IMG/VR virus record: IMGVR_UViG_3300048837_000981
Coordinates: 1-21,342 of that record
DNA: 21,342 bases
Reading direction: 5' to 3' (one strand)
DNA from: a virus
Shown here piece by piece: positions 7,424 to 14,981 of the stretch; the stretch's first letter is position 1, and the number at the start of each line of letters is the position of its first letter. A model generated the notes under the pieces. The model searched no databases. It saw only the letters and a list, made by a program, of their open reading frames with translations, and was not told where the DNA came from. The translations under genes and the position numbers were made by a program.

Positions 7424-7876
7424 ATGAACGACTTGCATTCCAATATCACCGCAGACGGACTCAACGCCAAGGGGCCGATTCGTCTGGGCGCGTCCGGCTC
7501 GGTTGTCTCGGATCTCCGGGGATTCGCCGCCGCAGAAATCCTGATCCAGTTGTCCGGAACTGGCGCGACGTTCTCCGCCGCGAACCTCGTCCGGCTCTCG
7601 ATCCTCCACGGCGACACCTCGACGGCGGCCACCGCCGCCTGTTCCGCCTCCGATCTGATCACCGACATCACCCCCGTGGCTGGCGTGGTCAAAACCTACA
7701 ACAGTTCCACCGCCGCCGCTCCCGGACTGACGAAGATCGGGTATGTCGGCGGGCGTCGTTACCTTCGCGTCCGCTATGCGGCATCCGGGACCGCAACCGG
7801 CGCCACCGGCATGACCGGCACGCGGATCGGGATCGCTGTCATCAAAGGTCGTCCGGGTCAGGCGCCCGTGGCGTAA
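7424..7876 (+). CDS. putative head decoration/structural protein
   Basis: I do not recognise a named family with certainty. The 150-residue product is rich in Ala, Gly, Ser and Thr and predicted beta-rich, with short strands such as GYVGGRRYLRVRY (about 108-120) and TRIGIAVIKGRPGQAPVA at the end. Proteins of this size and style commonly follow the capsid gene in HK97-like phages and behave as virion decoration or stabilising proteins. The presence of a strong ribosome site (AAAGGG, seven bases from the ATG) and the preceding hairpin suggests separately tuned, high expression. There is no signal peptide or membrane segment. The role is inferred mainly from position and composition. Confidence 0.6.
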   Translation: MNDLHSNITADGLNAKGPIRLGASGSVVSDLRGFAAAEILIQLSGTGATFSAANLVRLSILHGDTSTAATAACSASDLITDITPVAGVVKTYNSSTAAAPGLTKIGYVGGRRYLRVRYAASGTATGATGMTGTRIGIAVIKGRPGQAPVA

Positions 7877-7888
7877 TCGGAGAAAATG

Positions 7889-8425
7889 ATGGATTGCATC
7901 GGGTACAGAGTCACAACGGACGCCACGACGGAACCCGTTTCCGTCGCGGACATGAAAACATACCTGCGCCTGTCCGGCAACACCTACGATACTATGCTCG
8001 GCGGCTTGATAACCGCTTGTCGGCAGTATCTCGAAAGAACTACCGGAAGGTTATTCCTGAGCCAGACGGTCGCGGTGCAGTTTTTGTACTTCGGAAATAT
8101 TCTCGATCTCCCGGTGACTCCGGTGCAATCCATCACCTCTGTAGCCTACAAGATTGCCGGGCAAGCGGCGACATTGCCGTCCGGTGACTACGCGCTTGAT
8201 TCGTACGGACTGTTCCCGAAGATCGTCCCCGCTTACGGCGTATCGTGGCCGGCGGCTGACGCGGAGAGTGTGATCGTCACGCTCTCCGGCGGTGCGACGG
8301 TAGCGGACAAACTCGGAATCGTCCTGGTCGCGGACCTGTTCGAACATCCTGAATCGAACGTCGAATTGACGTTGCAGGAAAACAAGGTTGTATCGAGGCT
8401 GTTCAACGCATGGAGGACGCGGTGA
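7889..8425 (+). CDS. head-tail connector, HK97 gp6-like
   Basis: This protein of about 178 residues fits the gp6-like connector family that docks beneath the portal ring. It opens with a DATTEPVSVADMKTYLRL segment, the typical 'predicted helix joining phase' start, followed by an ITACRQYLERTTGRLF helix. The middle contains LDLPVTPVQSITSVAYK and later a YALDSYGLFPKIV strand pair, all common in this family. Two ATGs stand side by side at 7886 and 7889. The GGAG at 7879-7882 is better spaced (six bases) for the second, so that start is given. It overlaps the next gene by four bases if that gene starts at GTG 8422. Confidence 0.82.
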   Translation: MDCIGYRVTTDATTEPVSVADMKTYLRLSGNTYDTMLGGLITACRQYLERTTGRLFLSQTVAVQFLYFGNILDLPVTPVQSITSVAYKIAGQAATLPSGDYALDSYGLFPKIVPAYGVSWPAADAESVIVTLSGGATVADKLGIVLVADLFEHPESNVELTLQENKVVSRLFNAWRTR

Positions 8426-8742
8426 GAGTCGGACACCTGCGCGATTCCATCACTATAGAAACGCCGTCCGGTTCGGTGAGTTCGTACGGCGAACCGGTCG
8501 ATACGTGGACAACGTTCGCAACGGTCTTCGGAGAACTGCGTTCTGTGTCCGGTAGAGAATACATGCAATCGGAGCGCATCCAGGGAGACGTTTCGCACAT
8601 GATCACGATTCGGCATCTCACTGGATTGTTACCGAAGATGCGGGCCAAGATCGGGACGCGGATTTTCGAAATCATAGCGGTCCTGCCGGACAGGACGAAC
8701 GCGAAATTTCAGCAGGTTATCGCCAGAGAAAAGGCTTCATAG
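8422..8742 (+). CDS. head-tail adaptor (SPP1 gp16 / HK97 gp7-like)
   Basis: The product is a small beta-barrel head-tail joining protein. It begins R-V-G-H-L-R-D-S-I-T-I-E, which matches the usual family opening (RxGxLRxRIxI), and continues with a Y-G-E-P-V-D-T-W-T segment and GREYMQSERIQGD near residues 43-55. I place the start at GTG 8422 (106 residues) rather than the in-frame ATG at 8410. GGAGG (8412-8416) lies five bases before the GTG, the GTGA overlaps the previous stop, and family members start at this point. In the virion it would close the DNA channel below the connector and offer the docking surface for the tail. Confidence 0.82.
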   Translation: MRVGHLRDSITIETPSGSVSSYGEPVDTWTTFATVFGELRSVSGREYMQSERIQGDVSHMITIRHLTGLLPKMRAKIGTRIFEIIAVLPDRTNAKFQQVIAREKAS

Positions 8743-8743
8743 C

Positions 8744-9304
8744 ATGGCGACCCGAAACAGATTTTCAGGGCAAGGCGATTTCATCAGGGATTCCGGATCT
8801 CAGAAGTGGATCAACGTGTTCGGCGATGTGCAGGTGATCCAGAACATGCAACGGCTGAAAACGAAGATCGAACGGAAGATTTTGAAAAAGGCTATCGCAA
8901 ACGCGCTGAAACCAGTGGCGAAGATTGCGAAGCAAAAGGCCGCAAAGAAATCAGGGCTTTTGAAAGCATCAATCAAGTCGGCTGTAACGAAAATGGGATC
9001 GGGTAAAGTCTTCGTGGATCCGAAAGTTTTCGCGATCAAGAGCAAGGAGACCGGCGGCGAACTCAAGCGGGTCATCGTCAAAGGCGGAGCGGCCAAGCAG
9101 GGCAACCAGAAAATCCAGCGGAAGATACTGGCGATCCACGGTGACGGGGCGAAGATCAGGAAACCAGCGAACTATGCGCATCTGCTGGAGTTCGGGACCA
9201 AGCGCATGAAGGCGCACCCGTTCATGCGCCCGGCGCTGGCCGAGGGGAGAAATTCGGCAATCGGCGAAATCGCCAAAGAAGTCGAGAAGGCGTTGAAATC
9301 ATGA
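8744..9304 (+). CDS. HK97 gp10-like head-tail/tail completion protein
   Basis: This 186-residue, strongly basic protein belongs to the HK97 gp10 family, which sits between the adaptor and tail terminator genes. The hallmark is the C-terminal YAHLLEFGTKRMKAHPFMRPAL stretch, here from about residue 144. The N-terminal half holds the typical amphipathic helix of lysines and alanines that includes KSGLLKASI (about 67-75). Members take part in joining the finished tail to the filled head. It begins one base after the adaptor stop codon and ends with an ATGA overlap into the next gene. The segment of about residues 85-135 (KSKETGGELKRV and following) is somewhat longer than in minimal members. Confidence 0.88.
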   Translation: MATRNRFSGQGDFIRDSGSQKWINVFGDVQVIQNMQRLKTKIERKILKKAIANALKPVAKIAKQKAAKKSGLLKASIKSAVTKMGSGKVFVDPKVFAIKSKETGGELKRVIVKGGAAKQGNQKIQRKILAIHGDGAKIRKPANYAHLLEFGTKRMKAHPFMRPALAEGRNSAIGEIAKEVEKALKS

Positions 9305-9738
9305 AATCAGGGATCCGAACATATCTGCTGGCAAGTTCCGCGATTGCGGCGGCGTGCCCGCGCATATACTCGTTACCCGCTCCGAACAACGCGACGAAAC
9401 CGTATATCATGCTGTCCCGCGTTTCGGCGTCGATTCAAAATCTGATTTCGTCGAGCCTGAATATTTACGAAGAAACATGGCAAATCGACGTGATCGCATC
9501 GAGCGAATCGACGGCGGAGGCATTGAAGGAACTGATCATAACTCGCATGAACATCGCGGATCGGGTCGAGATGGGGAGCTACACGGTATACTCCTGCTCG
9601 CTGTCCGGCGTGAATGATTTGTCGGAACTCGAAATGGAAGGCGGCCAGATGGCGGACATCCGGATCAGCCTCGATTTTACAATGATCCGAGACCGCGAAG
9701 CGACGCCAGTCGTTCCGCCGCCGGAACCAAACCCGTAA
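9301..9738 (+). CDS. tail terminator/completion protein, DUF3168-like
   Basis: The 145-residue product resembles the DUF3168 (gp17/U-like) family that caps the tail tube and sets the joint with the head. Features are a first helix IRTYLLASSAIAAAC, a Y-I-M-L-S-R-V-S strand at about 36-43, the WQIDVIASSESTAEALKELI strand-helix at about 61-80, and a closing RISLDFTMIRD strand. The last 15 residues are a flexible proline-rich tail. Position agrees: after the gp10-like gene and before the tube protein. It starts at the ATGA overlapping the previous stop. The family is called from pattern and order, so moderate certainty. Confidence 0.75.
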   Translation: MKSGIRTYLLASSAIAAACPRIYSLPAPNNATKPYIMLSRVSASIQNLISSSLNIYEETWQIDVIASSESTAEALKELIITRMNIADRVEMGSYTVYSCSLSGVNDLSELEMEGGQMADIRISLDFTMIRDREATPVVPPPEPNP

Positions 9739-9753
9739 CCAAAGGGCAAAAAA

Positions 9754-10185
9754 ATGGGCAAGACGACCATCATCGTTGACGGCGCTGGCGTCGGAGCGAC
9801 GTTCAATTCGGTCCCGATCACCGACATCAACAACGTAGGTTTTTCGCCGATGGGCGAAAGAGACGAAATCAAACTCACCACGCTTGACGCGACTGACTTC
9901 GAAGTCGGTCTTCTCGGCGATCTGGTCGCCATCGACGACGTGGTAATCAACAAGAAGGCCGATCCAGCCGCAGACGTGGCGCACACGAAGGACAACAAAC
10001 TTCTTGTCATCACCTACAAGATTGGGAAGGCGACGACCAAGACGGCTACGTTCTGGGCGCAACTCAAGAGCGTTTCGCCCTCGACCATCGAACGTGCTCC
10101 CGGCGACGGCGTGAACGTCGATCTGGTGTTCGCGGTAACGAACCTGAACGCAAGCCTGGTCGAAACCGGCCCGGTCCTGACATAA
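9754..10185 (+). CDS. tail tube (major tail) protein, copy 1
   Basis: This 143-residue protein and the next gene are clear paralogues. Both open with (M)xKxTIIxDGA, contain LLGDL near the middle, then LVITYK, and share SxIERAPGDGVNVDL toward the C-terminus. Size, predicted all-beta character and location between the tail terminator and the tail assembly chaperones point to the tube subunit that stacks in rings around the tape measure. I cannot name a subfamily. This copy ends right after the FAVTNLNASLVETGP segment, without the extra acidic tail of copy 2. An AAAGGG site precedes the ATG. Confidence 0.65.
   Translation: MGKTTIIVDGAGVGATFNSVPITDINNVGFSPMGERDEIKLTTLDATDFEVGLLGDLVAIDDVVINKKADPAADVAHTKDNKLLVITYKIGKATTKTATFWAQLKSVSPSTIERAPGDGVNVDLVFAVTNLNASLVETGPVLT
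10086..10112 (+). repeat. 27-bp direct repeat in tube genes, unit 1
   Basis: This stretch is identical to 10534-10560 and encodes the conserved I-E-R-A-P-G-D-G-V core of the two tail tube paralogues. It reflects a gene duplication 448 bases apart rather than a mobile element. Confidence 0.8.
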
Positions 10186-10198
10186 GGAGAAATTGGAA

Positions 10199-10642
10199 AT
10201 GAGCAAAGCTACGATCATCATCGACGGAGCGGACGTGACCGTTGAGTTCGGTGCCGCGACCATCGGCAATGTCAACTCGGTTGCGTTCGGCCTTTTCGGC
10301 GAACGTCCCGAAATCAACCTTACGACCATCGATGCGACGAAGTTCAAAACGAAGCTGCTCGGCGATCTTCAAAAGGTTCAGGATGTCGTCGTCAGTAAAA
10401 AGTCGGAGCCTGCGCTCGATGCGGCTCTTTACGACACCGTTCCCGAGGCTCTTGTCATCACCTACAAGGTCGGAAAAAAAGACGCGAAAGCGACCACGTT
10501 TTACGCTCAGTTGAAAAACATTTCCTCTTCGAGCATCGAACGTGCTCCCGGCGACGGCGTCAATGTCGATCTGAATTTCTTCGTCACGAACATGGATGAA
10601 ACCTTTGACGAAGTCGGACCCGACACCACAGATGTGACGTGA
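10199..10642 (+). CDS. tail tube (major tail) protein, copy 2
   Basis: This 147-residue protein is a diverged tandem paralogue of the preceding one. The start is taken as ATG 10199, with AAGGAGA eight bases upstream, giving M-S-K-A-T-I-I-I-D-G that lines up with copy 1. A TTG at 10193 is in frame but too close to that site. The most conserved block is ERAPGDGVNVDL, where 27 bases are identical in both genes; elsewhere the copies differ at many residues. The C-terminus is more acidic (DETFDEVGPD). The pair could form a mixed tube, or one could be the tube and the other a tail-tip or terminator-interacting ring. Confidence 0.65.
   Translation: MSKATIIIDGADVTVEFGAATIGNVNSVAFGLFGERPEINLTTIDATKFKTKLLGDLQKVQDVVVSKKSEPALDAALYDTVPEALVITYKVGKKDAKATTFYAQLKNISSSSIERAPGDGVNVDLNFFVTNMDETFDEVGPDTTDVT
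10534..10560 (+). repeat. 27-bp direct repeat in tube genes, unit 2
   Basis: This is the second copy of the identical 27-base stretch in the tandem tail tube genes. A shorter shared stretch, CTTGTCATCACCTACAAG, occurs earlier in both genes and supports descent from one ancestor. Confidence 0.8.
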
Positions 10643-10650
10643 GGTGAAAA

Positions 10651-10944
10651 ATGACTCTGATTGACAAAGTTAAAAAGAACCGCCTGCGCCAAGCGGAATA
10701 CATGGACGAGCCGATTCAGGTCCGGGTTTACTCCGGGCCGGAGCTGAAGTCCATGGTCGAGAAAATCAAGGGCGGAGTCGATACCGAGATCGCGGAAATT
10801 CTCGCGGCTCAATTTCTCGACTCGGACGGCAAACCGGTTTTCACCCCTGAATTTCTTCTTTCGGACGAATGCCCGAACGTGGTGTTTACGGAAATTTCCA
10901 TGCTGTTCATGGAGGTAAATTCGGGAACCCATAAAAAAAAATAG
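10651..10944 (+). CDS. tail assembly chaperone, short form (gpG-like)
   Basis: The 97-residue zero-frame product occupies the place of lambda gpG, between tube and tape measure genes. It is mostly helical with a central ELKSMVEKIKGGVDTEIAEILAAQFLD region (about 31-57). It ends on three lysine codons read from a run of nine A (10933-10941), followed at once by TAG. Short-form chaperones coat the tape measure during tail assembly and are absent from the virion. Family-level sequence similarity is weak, as usual for this class; the call rests on gene order and the frameshift. A GAGGTG site lies five bases before the ATG. Confidence 0.8.
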   Translation: MTLIDKVKKNRLRQAEYMDEPIQVRVYSGPELKSMVEKIKGGVDTEIAEILAAQFLDSDGKPVFTPEFLLSDECPNVVFTEISMLFMEVNSGTHKKK

Positions 10945-11234
10945 AAGATTCTGAATTCGTCCCAGAAAGAACGCCGCTTTTCAGGGTGGCGAAAGCGACT
11001 GGAATCTGGGACGTTGATAAGCTGGAGAACGAAATGCCGCTGTGCATGATCGCAGAATGGAACCAGTACTTGGACTATGAGATTTCGCAGTACGCGAAAG
11101 CGATCCTCGGTGCGCTCCCGGCGGCAAGCAAGATCGGAGGGAGCGGAGGAGGCGGAGGAGAAATTCGCCTCACCGACCCGGACGCAATATCGGGATTTTT
11201 CGACGCAATGAACAAGGGGAACGGCAATGGCTAA
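10651..11234 (+). CDS. tail assembly chaperone, -1 frameshift fusion (gpGT-like)
   Basis: Slipping back one base on A AAA AAA (10935-10941) lets the ribosome avoid the TAG at 10942 and read ATA GAA GAT onward. That frame is open through 10941-11234 and adds 97 residues, for a product of about 194. The downstream part includes a helical segment (LCMIAEWNQYLDYEISQYAKAILG) and a glycine-rich run before the stop. It has no convincing start of its own: the only nearby candidate is GTG 10986, with no properly spaced ribosome site. A GGAGGT at 10911-10916 lies upstream of the slip site and a weak hairpin (10949-10967) downstream; either may help. This is the classic G/GT arrangement of long-tailed phages, in which the extended form recruits tube subunits to the tape measure. 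Confidence 0.8.
10933..10941 (+). promoter_or_regulatory. -1 ribosomal frameshift slippery site (A9)
   Basis: There are nine A immediately before the TAG of the short chaperone. In the zero frame the P- and A-site codons AAA AAA can both re-pair one base back. Nearly perfect re-pairing, the open -1 frame and the gene position together make programmed frameshifting likely. Transcriptional slippage on the A-run is an alternative or added mechanism. Confidence 0.78.
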
Positions 11235-12780
11235 GGGGCTCGGAACATTGACGGTATGGCTCAATACCGACACGTCGAAGATGGCGAAAGGGCTTTCGTC
11301 CGGCACCGCGATGATCAAGACGTTCTCGTTCGCCGCAAAGGCCGCGGGCGCGGCTGTGGCCGGCTCGATCACCGCGCTCGGCGTGCAATCCGTACGGGCG
11401 TTCATGGTGCAGGAAGAAGCGACGAACGCGCTCTCGGCGGCTCTTCGGAACATCGGAGCGAACGCCGAACTTGCAATGCCGTCCCTGAAAAAATTCGCGG
11501 GCGAAATCCAGAAGCAGACGGTCTACGGCGACGAGGCAATTGAAAAGATGATGGCCTACGGATTGAACCTCGGTATCAATGCGGACCAGATCAAGGCCGC
11601 CACGACTGCGGCGGCAGGGCTCGCGGCGAAATACGGAATTGATCTGTCGTCCGCCATGCAGCTCGTAGGCCGCGCATCGCAGGGCCAGACGCAGATGCTT
11701 GCTCGGTACGGAATCATTCTACAGGACGGCCTTACGAAAGAAGAAAAATTCAACGAGCTTCTTCGGATCGGTGCGGATAATTTCGGGCTCGCGACCGCTC
11801 AGACGGACACGCTGTCCGGGAAACTCTCGCAACTCTCGAACATCTGGGGCGATCTGAAGGAGGGCATTGGCGCGGTGCTTGTCGAGGTATTTGATCTCGG
11901 CGGCGGAACCGATTGGCTCGTGGAGAAAATCAGAGGAGTTGCGGAATACATCCAGTCGAACACAACATCAATCTCATTTTTCATCAAGTCGATTTACATC
12001 GAGGCGAAATTCGCGATCCTCCAAACTACGACGCTGATCGGGAATATCGGTGGCGCAGTCGCCGATGTCCTTGGAGCCGCAGGGAAAAACATAGCGAATA
12101 TTTTCATGTGGCTCTGGGATAACTCCAGCAAACTGTTCGGCAACATTTTCGAGATCGCGCAAGGATACGTCATGAACTACCTTAAGTTTTTCGAAAACTT
12201 CGGTAAGACTCTGTACGATGTAATGCTTGCGTCATGGGACGCAATTTTATCGGTCATGAAAGGAGGCTCCGTAGGCGACGCACTCGATTCTGTTTTTGAA
12301 AAAGCGGTCGAAGGTCTCGCGAAAACGGTCGGCGACATCGGGCGCGAAACCGAAGCCGCGCTAAACAAGGCCGGTGTTTCAAAACTCGAAATCGAGGCTC
12401 CGGATTACGAGGGATCATGGAACAAGATCACCGGCGACATAGCCAGGCTTGACGCGGAACGCGAGGCCGCACTTGGATCCCTCTTCGAAAAGTCCATGGA
12501 AAAGGTCGGCATGAAACCAGGACAAACCCCGGCGCCTGGAGCGAAGCCGGGAGACCAGGCGAAGAAGGCGGAAATGAAAGCGGAGAGTTCGATCGTATCG
12601 GCTGTCCAGAAGGGCAGTGCCGAAGCTCTGAAGATCGAGAACACCCGGGTCAGAAAAGAAGATCAGATCGCAAAAAACACCATGCTCACTGCTAAAAATA
12701 CCGGCGACATCGTAAAGGCGTTGAAGGGGCTCGGCAAATCTGGCGGCGGGCTCGGGCTGGAATTGGAGGATGCGTTTTGA
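11227..12780 (+). CDS. tail tape measure protein
   Basis: This 517-residue protein follows the chaperone pair and has tape-measure character. It opens GTLTVWLNTDTSKMAKGL, a start shared by many tape measures, then a small hydrophobic Ala/Gly segment (about 33-60). A long helical region follows that includes the GRASQGQTQMLARYGI stretch (about 149-164). Hydrophobic segments near 250-310 could insert in the host membrane during DNA entry. The C-terminal 130 residues are charged, Lys/Ala-rich and helical. At about 1.5 angstrom per residue the length implies a rather short tail, near 75-80 nm. The ATG overlaps the chaperone stop codon, with AAGGGG upstream. Confidence 0.87.
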   Translation: MAKGLGTLTVWLNTDTSKMAKGLSSGTAMIKTFSFAAKAAGAAVAGSITALGVQSVRAFMVQEEATNALSAALRNIGANAELAMPSLKKFAGEIQKQTVYGDEAIEKMMAYGLNLGINADQIKAATTAAAGLAAKYGIDLSSAMQLVGRASQGQTQMLARYGIILQDGLTKEEKFNELLRIGADNFGLATAQTDTLSGKLSQLSNIWGDLKEGIGAVLVEVFDLGGGTDWLVEKIRGVAEYIQSNTTSISFFIKSIYIEAKFAILQTTTLIGNIGGAVADVLGAAGKNIANIFMWLWDNSSKLFGNIFEIAQGYVMNYLKFFENFGKTLYDVMLASWDAILSVMKGGSVGDALDSVFEKAVEGLAKTVGDIGRETEAALNKAGVSKLEIEAPDYEGSWNKITGDIARLDAEREAALGSLFEKSMEKVGMKPGQTPAPGAKPGDQAKKAEMKAESSIVSAVQKGSAEALKIENTRVRKEDQIAKNTMLTAKNTGDIVKALKGLGKSGGGLGLELEDAF

Positions 12781-13745
12781 TCACATTCATCGGCTACAGA
12801 AACGAGGGCGCGTCCATCGACAAGGACGACAACCTTTCCACGTCACGCGTTTTCACCTACCACTTCAACGCCTCGGAAACCCCGCTGGACATTCTGGGGC
12901 AACCGGAAATCCCGGACATCGGAGCGGAACACCCGAGCAACGACAAATGTTTTGTCATTGGCAAGGCGTGTTCGTCTCCACAGGAGGGAGACGGGTTGAA
13001 GTCTGGACGGTACGACGTGACCGTGTCCTACTCAATGCCGACCTCAGGCGAGGCGAAAAAAACGGACCGCACAAAGGCGCCTTGGAAAATGGCTCCGTAC
13101 GACATTTCGATTGCGCCTCGGGAATACGTCGTTCCGTTCATCAAGGGCTACAAGGACGGCGATCAAATGGGCGCACCCACCGTCCCTGTCGTCAACTCCG
13201 CAGGCGACCCCTACGAAGACTCGATGACAAAGCAAAACGCCATCCTCAAATTTTCCTACAACCTGCAAAAATTCGACGACACATGGCAGGAAAAATTCAT
13301 CGACACGATCAACGGCGCACCTATCCGGGTCTGTAACGTGCCGTTCCAAAAATTCAAAGCGCGTCTTGCCGCGCTCGTGGCCAGCAGGCAATACGTCTAC
13401 GACAGTACAGGCCTGCTCAAATACGAGTACTGGCGCGTCGATGTCGAAATCGAGCGAAGCGGCGAGGAGTGGAAACGGGAAATCCTATGTCGCGGACTGT
13501 TCGCCAAGGATGCAAACGGCAAATACCGAATCCACGTTCGGAAAGACGATGCACCGGGACCAATTTTCGGGCGTGCGGAAGACCTCGGGAAAGACCCCGT
13601 TCCGTGCGACGAGCCGCAACTTCTCGACGCGACAACCGGCTACTTACTGTCTTCGACCGGAGACGGGACCGCGCAGTACCAAACATTCCGCGACAAGTTC
13701 GCCGTCTCTTGGGCTCCGCTGTCATTCCCTGAAAGGACCAGATGA
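12777..13745 (+). CDS. tail-tip protein of unknown family (1)
   Basis: I do not recognise this 322-residue protein. It is predicted beta-rich, has no signal peptide or membrane segment, and carries several aromatic strands (VFTYHFNAS; ILKFSYNLQKF; LLKYEYWRVDVEIER). Directly after the tape measure, tailed phages normally encode the distal tail protein and hub, so a structural tail-tip role is the natural inference. The start is TTG 12777, sharing a TTGA with the tape measure stop, with GGAGG seven bases upstream. No enzymatic motif is visible. It ends with an ATGA overlap into the next gene, indicating co-translation. Confidence 0.6.
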   Translation: MITFIGYRNEGASIDKDDNLSTSRVFTYHFNASETPLDILGQPEIPDIGAEHPSNDKCFVIGKACSSPQEGDGLKSGRYDVTVSYSMPTSGEAKKTDRTKAPWKMAPYDISIAPREYVVPFIKGYKDGDQMGAPTVPVVNSAGDPYEDSMTKQNAILKFSYNLQKFDDTWQEKFIDTINGAPIRVCNVPFQKFKARLAALVASRQYVYDSTGLLKYEYWRVDVEIERSGEEWKREILCRGLFAKDANGKYRIHVRKDDAPGPIFGRAEDLGKDPVPCDEPQLLDATTGYLLSSTGDGTAQYQTFRDKFAVSWAPLSFPERTR

Positions 13746-14071
13746 AGGCACTGATCGCAACACCCCGTACCGTATCGGCGATCCGTAAAGCAGACCGGCT
13801 GCCGACAGTGGTTCCTGGAGGGAAGATGCGGAAAGGCTCGCTGTCTGTTTCAGGCGACAATGGCTGTTATCCGGCGCGTGTCCTGTCAAAGGACGGAACG
13901 ACGTATCTATGCGACCTGTACGAGAACGGGGTCGGGCTCCCTGCGACGAGAACGAACGTGCCGGTGCTGGTCCTCCAGATCGAGCCGGCGGAAACAATCC
14001 CCGCTGGAACATGGATCATGGCGGCGCAATCGGCAATCGGAGCCATAGGAGGCGGCGGTGTTCCTGCGTAA
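13742..14071 (+). CDS. small tail-tip protein of unknown family (2)
   Basis: This 109-residue protein has no family I can name. It has a basic N-terminus (TPRTVSAIRKADRLP), a predicted small beta-domain (about 35-90; ARVLSKDGTTYLCDLYENG), and a glycine-rich end. Its start overlaps the upstream stop (ATGA) with AAAGGA five bases before. It overlaps the next gene by 14 bases. The tight coupling on both sides suggests it is made in proportion with its neighbours and belongs to the same tail-tip assembly. Confidence 0.55.
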   Translation: MKALIATPRTVSAIRKADRLPTVVPGGKMRKGSLSVSGDNGCYPARVLSKDGTTYLCDLYENGVGLPATRTNVPVLVLQIEPAETIPAGTWIMAAQSAIGAIGGGGVPA

Positions 14072-14981
14072 TCAAACAAAATGGGCTACAGTCGACGTTC
14101 TCGGAAGCGGCGGCGGGCTCTATTGGTGGAAGACCATCGTGAGCGGCGCGGAAAAATACTACATCTCTGCGGCTGTAGGAACGCCATTGACCATTGACGG
14201 AGCGACGTACACGCCGGACGGATCGAGGCCGCTCCATTACGCTCTGCCGGGCGGGTTTTTTCTGTCGCAGGTCGGGGCGACTCTGGCGATCACGAAGCGC
14301 GTCGGCGGCATGGCTCGCGAGCATTCGATCACAGAAGACGGCGTCACGACATGGCTCGGAGATTACTGGCATTCTGACGCTGGCGACGGAACGTTTACGG
14401 CTCGTGGCGCGGCGAAGCAGGCCGGGGCCGCTCCGATCTCAGTAGCGATGGCAACGCCTACGGGCTGGCAAAGCGACACGCTGTACGGAGTCTATGTCCA
14501 CACCAGCGGAGACAAGGAATCATTTCCGGATCGCTACATGGGGTTTCTGCGATCCGAGGCGTCTCATTCACTGACGATTGAGGAAGAGACGGTTTCATGC
14601 AAAATGATTTTCGTCGAAATTGTCGAACGGCATAATGCGGCTCCTGTTCTGGCCGGAGAATATACCGAACCGCCGGAGGCATTGCGCGAACAGGGGAAAT
14701 TCCTGTGGCGTTCCGGATCCGGCAACTGGAGAATATCGGACAGGGTTGCAGTATCGAATCCCGCCGACGGATACTGGGAAAACGCATCCGGGAAATTGGC
14801 TGGAACGTACTCTCGCGTTTATGTTCCGCTGGTCGTTCCTGGGGTCGATCCGCCGCCTCCTCCGCCTGACCCGGATCCGGCTCCTTTCGTTTTGAATATC
14901 GCAACGGTCGAAACGGCTCCTGCCGATCCGGGTTTTTCCGCGTATGATGTACTAATTGGGCAGGTGGGCTTATGGCTGTGA
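14058..14981 (+). CDS. tail-tip protein of unknown family (3)
   Basis: The 307-residue product starts at GTG 14058, supported by AGGAGG five bases upstream. It is beta-rich with many Trp, Tyr and Gly (for example GGGLYWWKTIV near 20-30 and TTWLGDYWHSDAG near 95). Near residues 264-276 a polyproline run (DPPPPPPDPDP) separates the main domain from a C-terminal tail of about 30 residues. Such a linker is common in virion proteins that join two parts. No catalytic motif or known family is recognised. The gene overlaps both neighbours by a few bases and sits between other unassigned tip genes and the tail fibre, so a tip or adhesin-adaptor role is inferred. Confidence 0.55.
   Translation: MFLRNQTKWATVDVLGSGGGLYWWKTIVSGAEKYYISAAVGTPLTIDGATYTPDGSRPLHYALPGGFFLSQVGATLAITKRVGGMAREHSITEDGVTTWLGDYWHSDAGDGTFTARGAAKQAGAAPISVAMATPTGWQSDTLYGVYVHTSGDKESFPDRYMGFLRSEASHSLTIEEETVSCKMIFVEIVERHNAAPVLAGEYTEPPEALREQGKFLWRSGSGNWRISDRVAVSNPADGYWENASGKLAGTYSRVYVPLVVPGVDPPPPPPDPDPAPFVLNIATVETAPADPGFSAYDVLIGQVGLWL

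Noticed and set aside
9373-10347. Long minus-strand open frame of 324 codons
   Set aside because: It lies opposite well-supported plus-strand genes (tail terminator and both tube genes), has low-complexity Arg/Val/Asp-rich sequence typical of an antisense shadow, and no ribosome site or family motif.
10986-11234. Independent small gene starting at GTG 10986
   Set aside because: There is no properly spaced ribosome site, and its frame is open upstream exactly to the A9 slip site in -1 register, so it is better read as the frameshifted half of the chaperone.
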